From the NCBI GenBank assembly GCA_963920635.1, contig OY987298.1, positions 129,465,735 through 129,529,734 on the forward strand: DNA of 64,000 nt, read 5' to 3'. Positions 57,027 through 64,000 of the stretch are shown piece after piece (the stretch's first letter is position 1; each line of letters begins with the position of its first letter). A program made the translations under genes and the position numbers. The notes beneath the pieces are model-generated. The model had not been told where the DNA came from, did not search any database, and saw only the letters and a list, made by a program, of their open reading frames with translations. The stretch comes from Pseudeuparius sepicola (taxonomy: Eukaryota > Arthropoda > Insecta > Coleoptera > Anthribidae).

Positions 57027-58124
57027 GTGTTGAGAATTGGTAGGATTTAGGGTTAAAACCAAATGGAAATTATATTATTTCATTGCCAAGGTTTCGGTAT
57101 ATTTTATAACCATCATCAGGGCTCTACAAAGATATTACATAATATGTTAATGAGTTTCTTAAAAAATTAAAATATATGGAAAAAAAGGAAGAAAAAACAA
57201 AAAACAAGGACAAAAAAAACAAGGTACAAATTTCAATGCTTACCCAACTAGTAATTTCCTTTGTCAAAAAATAAATAATTATATAAATCAGGTAACATAG
57301 ATAACATATATAAACAATCAATGCTATGGTAAAATGACGATACAAACAAATTAAAAAGGTTAGTCTGGTGGTTGAAAGCAGAATGAATTCAGCAGCCGGA
57401 ACTACCTGTGTTCTACGATAAAAAGAAGAGTAAAAACAAACGGTCAGGTACACAGCGGCAAACAAAAGCCACTACACAGTGGTGCAAGGTGCAAGAAATT
57501 TTTTCTTCAATCTATCAATAATGTTGTAGTAAGAATTATTGAGGTGTTCAATATCTTTGCGGTTATTGACACTGTTACATTTCCTAACGCAAATCATTTC
57601 TTGCAAGAGACGATTAGAGAGATTTTTCTGTGTTCCCAAAATCTTTATTTTATTTTTTTATCAAAGTCAAATTGATGCCTTTGCTCCCTCACATGTTCAA
57701 TGTGTACCTGACCGTTTGTTTTTACTCTTCTTTTTATGGTAGAACACAGGTAGTTCCGGCTGCTGAATTCATTCTGCTTTCAACCACCAGACTAACCTTT
57801 TTAATATGTTTGTATCGTCATTTTACCATAGCATTGATTGTTTATATATGTTATCTATGTTACCTGATTTATATAATTATTTATTTTTTGACAAAGGAAA
57901 TTACTAGTTGGGTAAGCATTGAAATTTGTACCTTGTTTTTTTTTGTCCTTGTTTTTTGTTCCATTTTTTTCCATATATTTTAATTTTTTAAGAAACTCAT
58001 TACCATATTATGTAATATCTTTGCAGAGCCCTGATGATGATTATAAAATATACCGAAACGTTGGCAATGAACTAATATAATTTCCATTTGGTTTTAACCC
58101 TAAATCCTACCAATTCTCAACACA
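57027..58124. mobile_element. Foldback element with ~420-bp arms
   Basis: The left arm (57027-57450) and right arm (about 57697-58124) are inverted, with ends TGTGTTGAGAATTGG and CCAATTCTCAACACA; the spacer is about 245 bp. The frames of 113 and 117 codons in the two arms are mirror images and hydrophobic, probably not genes. Each arm carries a CTGATGATG..GAAAC motif. An outer inverted pair (AGGGAGTTCCATTC at 56575 and GAATGGAACTCCCT at 58294) suggests a larger host palindrome. Confidence 0.85.
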
Positions 58125-58129
58125 AAATA

Positions 58130-59060
58130 AATTACTTTTGCATTTACTAGAAAAACACACTCTATAATTTTTATCGGATCTTATTTGCACACAAACACTT
58201 TGAATGGTCCTGTTGCCCATTCAACTATTTTGAGGTAATCCATTGTCTTCCCAGATGCATTTACCTATTTTGTTCAAATTTGACACCCTGTAGAATGGAA
58301 CTCCCTGTAAATTTTTTGTTGGTATGTTTGGATGCCTCGATGAACGTTACGGGGTTAAATTTTAAATTAAAACAACGGTAAGAATGCAAAAAGAAGCGGA
58401 AGTTAAGACTTTTCAAATAAAAAAAAGTTCGGACGAATACCTCCAAAACAAACATTAAGTGCATGGATTCGTATATTTTTTATAAAAGTGTAAATAAGAT
58501 AAATAAAAGTTAATATCCGATTCCTCTTCTTTGCCATCGGCATTTTTCATTTCCTAAAAACGATAGAAACAGTGAAATTAATGTCGGTTTCACGAAATGC
58601 ATTTTACACGGAAAATTGGACCATGCAAGAAAGAGAACCTAACATTGTCCGTTGTATCATACAGGATTGTAGTTAACGAGAATTAAATAATTAAAATGGT
58701 TATAAATAAATCGTATGAATGAAAAATATCAAAAATGATAAAGAATAAAATAAAATGGTATTTTCCTCTAAGCAGGCACTATACATGTTTCAAAAATTCC
58801 AGACCCGGATGTAACACATTTAATTTTTTGGGCACCTTAAGAAAAGTTCACCCTCTATACGATTTTTTAACAATCCAATGTGGGGATATAAAGTTACAAA
58901 CAATAGTGTTGATTGTCACATAAGTATTTTTTCCGAAAATCAATCAGAAATATTGACATTTTTGATAACATTTTTGAAAGAAAAAGTCAATATTTCCTTG
59001 CACTTAGTCGTTGCCAGGCAACGGAAAGTAACTGTTAGGAAATATTTATTTTTGTACTGT
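58130..59060. other. No gene recognised
   Basis: AT-rich. The right part is the left flank of the full-length Dong insertion. Confidence 0.5.
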
Positions 59061-59205
59061 AAGGAAATATATTATTATTATTATTAACTCGACTTAGCCA
59101 AAAGGCATTCGCACTCCCTCTACGGGGAACATTCACTCAGATCCCGGGCATCCCGGATACCAAAAGGATCTGGCTCGGACGAGACCCTTGCCATGTTATC
59201 GGGCC

Positions 59206-61989
59206 TTAGGTGACATTGATGTTGTTGGACGATCCTGCGTTCCCCATGAATTTCCTGACGGTTCGGGCTGTCGCAAGTAGTACCGCTTTCTGCATGGACC
59301 TGTAAAGACTATCAGTTAGATTCAGCTCCTTGATGTTTCTCAGCAAACTTTTTGGTATAACACCAGTTGTTGACATGATGATTGGAATCGTCTCGACGTT
59401 CTCCATTTCCCATTGCCTTCTAATTCGTTCTTCTAAGTCTCTGTACTTCGCGATCTTCTCGACTTGCTTCACACGCAGGTTGTTGTTGTTCGGGATGGCC
59501 ACATCAATCAGAGTTGTCTTCCTAGAAATTTTATCAACTATTATAAGGTCCGGTCTGTTATGGGCAACTCGTTGATCAGTCAGAACTGTACGATCCCAGT
59601 ACATCTTGTAGTTGCTGTTCTCAAGAACAGGCTCAGGTGTGTAGTTGTAATATGGGACCCTCTCTGTCTGCACAAGCAGCAGCTTTTCCGCCAGTTCCCG
59701 GTGCAAGATCTTGGCAACCGAATCGTGTCGTTCCTTATATTCCGTTGATGCGAACATCTGACATCCTCCTGTTATGTGCTGGATTGTTTCTGAAGTTGGG
59801 CACCCGTATCTGCATCTGTCATCCACTACCGATGCATCTCCTACAATGAATTTTAGGTAGTTGCGAGTTGGTATAACCTGATCTTGTATGGCCAGTAGGA
59901 AGCCTTCCGTCTCGGGGAACATTCGTCCCGAGGTCAGCCAATAGTTCGACGCTAACTTGTCGACATGTTCCTGGTTAACCTCATTAGGATGCCTCCCGTG
60001 CAGCGGCTTCCCCAACCACCTCTGTAGTTTATCGTTGTCGGTTCGGTGGTGATTTTGACGCTCGTGTTCCGTCAGACGTAGCGGTGTTGAGACGTCTGCT
60101 CCGCATATAGCCCTATGTAGTGTGGAGCTGTTGGCCTGCCTGTAGAAATAATTACGCAGATTTAATATTTGTTGGTCCAATTGCTTGCTGAGATCTGCCA
60201 ATCCTCTTCCTCCTAGTTGACGTGGCAGAGTTGTTCTTTCTACGGCGCTACGGGGATGATGTTTATGAGCTTTTGTCAGTAGTGTCCTAACTTTTCGTTG
60301 CAGGTTGTTGATGTCCGTGTTGGTCCAATTCACTATTCCGAACGAATAGCTGAGTACAGAGCACGCATACGTGTTCAGGGCCTTAAACAAATTCCTGCTG
60401 TTAAGATCAGTTCGCACTACTTGTCTTACTCTCTTGATGAATTCATTCGTTAAATCAGTCTTCATTGTTCGATGGTCTATCCTTTGAGCTTGTTTCATCC
60501 CGAGATACTTGTATGTATCTCCCATGCTCATTGCTTCGATCTCCTGACCGTCCTGCATCTCGTGTGCGCTTTGTTCGAGCTTTCCCCGGATGATATTAAG
60601 GGTGCGGCACTTGTCCAGTCCAAACAGCATTCCGATGTCCCTGGAGAACTCCTCTACAATTTTAAGCATTTGCGTTAGTTGGTTTTTGGTTGCGGCGATC
60701 AGTTTTAAATCATCCATATATAATAGGTGATTCAACTTGATCGCTTCTGCGTTGTTGCTTTTGATAGCGAAGCCATATTTTGTAGAGTTCAACCGATGTG
60801 ATAGAGGGTTCATCGCCATGCAGAACCACAGTGGACTGAGTGAATCTCCTTGGAAAATCCCTCTTCGGATGTTGATTGTGTCGGTCTCGATGTTACTGTT
60901 TGCGGCTCTGAGTTGTATCTTAGTGCGCCAGGTTGTCATAACGTGTTCTAAAAAGGAAACTGTATGATGATCTATTTTATACAGCTTTAAGATACCTGTG
61001 AGCCAGTCGTGAGGTACGGAATCAAATGCTTTTTTGTAGTCCACATAAGCCATGTGGAGGTTTCGTTGCTTGGAATGAGCCTGGTTGCAGATGACAGAGT
61101 CTATGATGAGTTGCTCTTTGCATCCCATTGCGCCCTTCGAGCAGCCCTTCTGCTGCTTTGCAATGATGTTGTTCCGCTCGCAGTGAGCATATATTCGCTG
61201 CGTAAGGCAAGATGTGATTATCTTGTAAAGCGTAGGCAAGCAGGTTATTGGGCGGTACTTGGCAGGGTTATCCGTATTCCGCTGGTCTTTTGGTAACAGG
61301 TAGGTTGCACCCTGTGTAAGAAACAATGGCATTTTCAGAGGATAGAGCAAGACTTCATTAATTAAGGTAGTTATTTGTTCATGCGTGCACCACAACTTCT
61401 TAATCCAATAATTTTGGAGATGATCTGGACCTGGTGCCTTCCAGTTGTGGGAATTCTTGATGACATCAGAGACCTCAGCGGTTGTGAATTGCTCGTGCTG
61501 CATCTGGCCATAGCTCCGGCCCATCTCGCGTTCTTCGCTGATCCAGCTTGCACTGACATTGTATGGACCTGGTGTGGCAAGTTGATTTCTCCAGAAACCG
61601 TCGACCTGTTCTCTGCTAGGGTAACTCGCATTTGTGGCATCGGCGCTAGAATTAAAAGCATGGTAAAAACCCTTTTCTGATCGTTCAAAAAGTTTGCTGT
61701 CTCGTTTCCTGTTGTTACTAGCCTTGTATCTCCTCAGACGCCCTGCGAAAACAGAAAGTTTTTGTTTTAATGTGTCAAGACATTGTTGAGCAGTGATGTT
61801 CGCGGGGTCATGCCGAGAATGCATTTGGGTGCGGCTCATTATTGCCTGCACCGCCCTCTGGATCCTTCTAGTTCTAACTCCTCTGATATATTCCGTCACT
61901 TGTCCTATGTCTTTACGGAGACTCTCGATCTTCCGATTTAGTCGCATTTCCCATTGAGCCATTCGTGGTTCTGGTCTTGCACGATTCAA
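59206..61989 (-). CDS. ORF2: reverse transcriptase with restriction-like endonuclease
   Basis: 927 residues. Fingers region with YRPITCLPTLYKIITSCL (about 245-262), motif A YVDYKKAFDSVP (about 313-324), motif B GIFQGDSLSP (about 377), YMDD at about 424, YKYLG (about 480). The CCHC finger CRYGC...H...C is at about 724-742, followed by the PD-(D/E)XK-type endonuclease RPDLIIVDKISRKTTLIDV (about 808-827) and KYRDLE (about 848). It nicks the target strand and primes cDNA synthesis there. The start shown is TTG; the open frame extends up to TAG at 62026 without any ATG. It overlaps the end of ORF1, so expression needs a -1 shift, reinitiation at TTGA, or the copy has suffered a one-base indel in a once-single ORF. 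Confidence 0.93.
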   Translation of the reverse strand: MNRARPEPRMAQWEMRLNRKIESLRKDIGQVTEYIRGVRTRRIQRAVQAIMSRTQMHSRHDPANITAQQCLDTLKQKLSVFAGRLRRYKASNNRKRDSKLFERSEKGFYHAFNSSADATNASYPSREQVDGFWRNQLATPGPYNVSASWISEEREMGRSYGQMQHEQFTTAEVSDVIKNSHNWKAPGPDHLQNYWIKKLWCTHEQITTLINEVLLYPLKMPLFLTQGATYLLPKDQRNTDNPAKYRPITCLPTLYKIITSCLTQRIYAHCERNNIIAKQQKGCSKGAMGCKEQLIIDSVICNQAHSKQRNLHMAYVDYKKAFDSVPHDWLTGILKLYKIDHHTVSFLEHVMTTWRTKIQLRAANSNIETDTINIRRGIFQGDSLSPLWFCMAMNPLSHRLNSTKYGFAIKSNNAEAIKLNHLLYMDDLKLIAATKNQLTQMLKIVEEFSRDIGMLFGLDKCRTLNIIRGKLEQSAHEMQDGQEIEAMSMGDTYKYLGMKQAQRIDHRTMKTDLTNEFIKRVRQVVRTDLNSRNLFKALNTYACSVLSYSFGIVNWTNTDINNLQRKVRTLLTKAHKHHPRSAVERTTLPRQLGGRGLADLSKQLDQQILNLRNYFYRQANSSTLHRAICGADVSTPLRLTEHERQNHHRTDNDKLQRWLGKPLHGRHPNEVNQEHVDKLASNYWLTSGRMFPETEGFLLAIQDQVIPTRNYLKFIVGDASVVDDRCRYGCPTSETIQHITGGCQMFASTEYKERHDSVAKILHRELAEKLLLVQTERVPYYNYTPEPVLENSNYKMYWDRTVLTDQRVAHNRPDLIIVDKISRKTTLIDVAIPNNNNLRVKQVEKIAKYRDLEERIRRQWEMENVETIPIIMSTTGVIPKSLLRNIKELNLTDSLYRSMQKAVLLATARTVRKFMGNAGSSNNINVT

Positions 61990-62720
61990 CTCTTGGGCCG
62001 TTCGGATCTTGGTAGCGGTGGCCTGCTAAGTGGGTCTGTGCATTCGTATCGCAATACTGATTGTCTCATATGTGTGTCCAACCCTTCAAAATGTTCTTCG
62101 TTAACCGATTCCAGACTCTCGGTTGTTGGTTCTACCGTTTCGGCTTCTAGTTGTTGTCCAGGCTCTTGAAGTTCCCCATTGTTGTTGTTGTCATCTATGT
62201 CTATGTGTTCGCCGTGGATCTCTAGGTCAACTTCCCGTTTGATAGCGTTAAGTCGCGTTTCTGGAATTCGGTTATTTCTTAGAATAGTTCGATACTGATC
62301 TGACACTCTTTGTTCAGACACTTGCATGTGTGGAAACTCCCTGCAGAACTCGGCATGCAGTTGTTGTCGGTAGCCGATAATCTCTTGTCCGAAGTTTGTC
62401 ACCCTGTAAAAAATACGCATAATCGATTCATTCATGGACACAGTCCATTTCATGCGTCGTCGTTGTAATCCCGCCTCTGTGAACGCTGGCTGAAGTTCCC
62501 GCGCAGCACCTTCGGTGGGTGGAACCCTAGTTCTCGTTTGGCTCCCATGTTGTAGATGTTCGTGTTGTTGTTTGGCTGTAGCTGTTTGTGCAACAGGGGC
62601 CCGCCTCATCAGCGCCCTGTCACCGACGTCCCGCTCGCTGTCATGCCCAGCGCCGGCTCCAGACATGCCCTGGCGATCCCCAGGCAGCGGCCCTATGACA
62701 ATTATCCTATTATTCTCCAT
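61986..62720 (-). CDS. ORF1: N-terminal DNA-binding-like protein of the Dong element
   Basis: 244 residues from ATG (MENNRIIVIG). The central block RMKWTVSMNESIMRIFYRVT (about 88-107) and SEQRVSDQYRTILRNNRIPE (about 137-156) form a helix-rich region seen at the N-terminus of R4/Dong-type proteins, probably a Myb/HTH-like nucleic-acid-binding domain; this is inferred from pattern. A Gln/Arg-rich linker precedes it and an acidic DDNNNNGE tail follows. It stops at TGA (61988-61986), overlapping the ORF2 frame by about 40 bases in the -1 relation. Related elements usually have a single ORF, so this may be the N-terminal part of one protein. Confidence 0.8.
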   Translation of the reverse strand: MENNRIIVIGPLPGDRQGMSGAGAGHDSERDVGDRALMRRAPVAQTATAKQQHEHLQHGSQTRTRVPPTEGAARELQPAFTEAGLQRRRMKWTVSMNESIMRIFYRVTNFGQEIIGYRQQLHAEFCREFPHMQVSEQRVSDQYRTILRNNRIPETRLNAIKREVDLEIHGEHIDIDDNNNNGELQEPGQQLEAETVEPTTESLESVNEEHFEGLDTHMRQSVLRYECTDPLSRPPLPRSERPKS

Positions 62721-62822
62721 TCCATAGTTTTCTCCCGTAACGTGGGAGTGACGGCCCTCGGTCGCCTTTTACGACTCGCGGAGCCACGATAGGAGTATTC
62801 TAACCCGCTACCCATACGGGTC

Positions 62823-63230
62823 AACTAGGATAACGCGGGATCGTTACTCCCGAGGATCTGCCCCTGTCACGGGCCAAACCCCTCCTTGCGTTAACTGGGA
62901 AACACGGGATCGTTACACCCGAGGATCTGCCCCTCTCACAGGCTAGACCCATCCCTGTGTAACTGGGAGTCGCGGGATTGTCACACCCGAGGATCAGCCC
63001 CCGTCACCGGCTAGACACCTCCCTGCGCAACTGGATATCGCGGGATTGTCACACCCGTAGGTCTGCCCCTGTCACAGGCCAAGCCTCTCCATGCGTAACT
63101 GGGAATCGCGGGATCGTTACACCCGTGAATCTGCCCCTCTCACAGGCCAGACCCATCCCTGCGTAACTGGGGAGCGCGGGATTGTCACACCCGTGGATCT
63201 GCCTCTCTCACAGGTCAGATCCCCCCTGCG
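62823..63230 (-). repeat. Six tandem ~68-bp units in the 5' region of the Dong element
   Basis: Units begin AACTRGG at 62823, 62893, 62961, 63029, 63097 and 63165 (lengths 70, 68, 68, 68, 68 and about 66). Each contains GCGGGATYGTYACACCCG and CTGCCCCTSTCACAGGCC. A related degenerate portion with ACCCGCTACCCATACGGGT precedes ORF1 (62740-62822). Position suggests promoter monomers. Confidence 0.9.
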
Positions 63231-63341
63231 TTTCATATTATTATTATTAATATTATTTCCTTACAGTTATTTATAAACTAAAAAAATGATTGAGAACAAG
63301 TTTTTCGAAATTTATGTTCTTTGAGTAATTTTCGATTTTCG

Positions 63342-63485
63342 GAAAAATAGTATGTATACCTCGTAGGAAAAGCCACATTCCCCGACTCCGTATTGCCAGT
63401 CTCGGCTTACGCCTCGACAGGCAATCTTTACGGTCGTCCGGGAATGTTCAGCTTTTCCTACTAGGTACACAATGTACTATTTTTG
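63342..63485. repeat. Large imperfect hairpin
   Basis: Left arm GAAAAATAGTATGTATACC, CGTAGGAAAAGC, ACATTCCCCGAC pairs with right arm GGGAATGTTCAGCTTTTCCTA and GTACTATTTTTG. The inner loop is GC-rich (TCTCGGCTTACGCCTCGACA). Confidence 0.8.
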
Positions 63486-63489
63486 TCAC

Positions 63490-64000
63490 ACTTTCAACAG
63501 GCGTCAAATAAATTATCAAATTGACCAAACCAAAACCCGAGGCAAAACCAGTCAGAATGGGCTCGTATACTTCGGACAAAAATATGAATTTTTTTTTATC
63601 TATCGGTAGAAAATGACAAAAAAATCGACCAGTGTCTTTCATTTTTTTTTTTTCATATTTGCTTTAGATTTGCTGTAATTTTATAAATAATACTTTCCCG
63701 CCAAAGGTTGAGACGTAGTTGCCCTTCCTTATACAATTGGTATTTCATAATTTTTACTGTAATTCTGATCTAGTTTGTTAGCATATTATGGTATTATTAA
63801 ATACCTCATGTACCTTTTATTAAAAGAATTTATTAGTGTTAATATCTTTCAATATAATTTCAATGCAGATCAGAGTAATTAACAAAAATATCATTATGTT
63901 AATACATTCTATACGACCCCCGTCGCCAGGTAAACGGCCATGGAAGTTTGGCAATACTGCTTATTTACGAGGATTCATTTGACACTCAACGTCTGACGCG
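63490..64000. other. No gene recognised
   Basis: AT-rich to the window end. Confidence 0.5.

Larger units (their letters stand above)
59086..63233 (-). mobile_element. Full-length Dong/R4-clade non-LTR retrotransposon (copy 3)
   Basis: About 4.15 kb between ATT/TAA tracts (59070-59086 and 63234-63250). In minus-strand order: six tandem units of 66-70 bp, ORF1 with a DNA-binding-like region, ORF2 with reverse transcriptase, CCHC finger and restriction-like endonuclease, and a ~120-bp 3' untranslated region ending TTGGCTAAGTCGAGTTAATAA. It is the only copy with its 5' part in this window. Confidence 0.93.

Noticed and set aside
57124..57983. Two hydrophobic frames of 113 and 117 codons with almost the same sequence
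   Set aside because: Generated by the inverted arms of the 57-58-kb foldback; AT-rich DNA gives hydrophobic products by chance.
62823..63230. CRISPR array or satellite DNA
   Set aside because: Units lie inside the retrotransposon between its 5' end and ORF1, with no short repeat/unique spacer pattern.

Overview
This window looks like a transposon-dense, AT-rich insect nuclear scaffold. The evidence is introns with GT/AG borders, an arthropod-type core promoter (TATA box plus TCAGT initiator), eukaryotic non-LTR retrotransposons, hAT and Tc1/mariner-type DNA elements, and very many foldback elements with TACAGGGTG-type ends. The order cannot be fixed from sequence alone; the repeat style resembles Hemiptera or Lepidoptera. 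Only one gene looks intact and host-encoded: a three-exon secreted Kunitz protease inhibitor at about 31.0-32.3 kb, with a CRE site, TATA box and initiator in place.

Layout. 0-2.3 kb: a 5'-truncated Dong/R4-type retrotransposon at an (ATT)n tract, then a decayed pogo/Tigger-like element with seven copies of a 12-bp motif. 2.3-3.2 kb: a palindromic element and a decayed viral-type phospholipase A2 domain. 3.5-7.1 kb: an hAT element flanked by 43-bp direct repeats and interrupted by a 2.4-kb TA-flanked element. 8.0-10.1 kb: second Dong copy. 10.2-30 kb: a mosaic of hAT elements (several with perfect 8-bp target duplications), foldback elements nested in each other, a 253-bp tandem duplication and one decayed mariner-type transposase. 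30.5-32.3 kb: the Kunitz gene. 33-39 kb: a second, uninterrupted copy of the GACCGTATA-rich element (the empty-site control for the copy at 11.8 kb), GC-rich modules and more foldbacks. 39.8-45.3 kb: a complete RNase H-bearing non-LTR retrotransposon with a 13-bp target duplication, broken only at three short A/T runs. 45.4-47.5 kb: a concentric palindrome with three nested sets of ends. 49.0-51.6 kb: a fourth Dong fragment hit by an hAT element that carries its own foldback, followed by an hAT-like element with 10-bp subterminal arrays and a tRNA-derived sequence inside. 53.7-54.0 kb: two tiny palindromes with short flanking direct repeats. 57.0-58.1 kb: another foldback. 59.1-63.2 kb: a full-length Dong-type element with two overlapping reading frames and six tandem ~68-bp units upstream of ORF1.

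Apart from the Kunitz gene, the coding sequence belongs to mobile elements. The four Dong copies all abut ATT/TAA repeats, which supports target-specific insertion. The TACAGGGTG foldbacks share TA flanks and probably depended on a Tc1/mariner-type transposase, of which only a broken remnant is seen here (24.1-25.5 kb).
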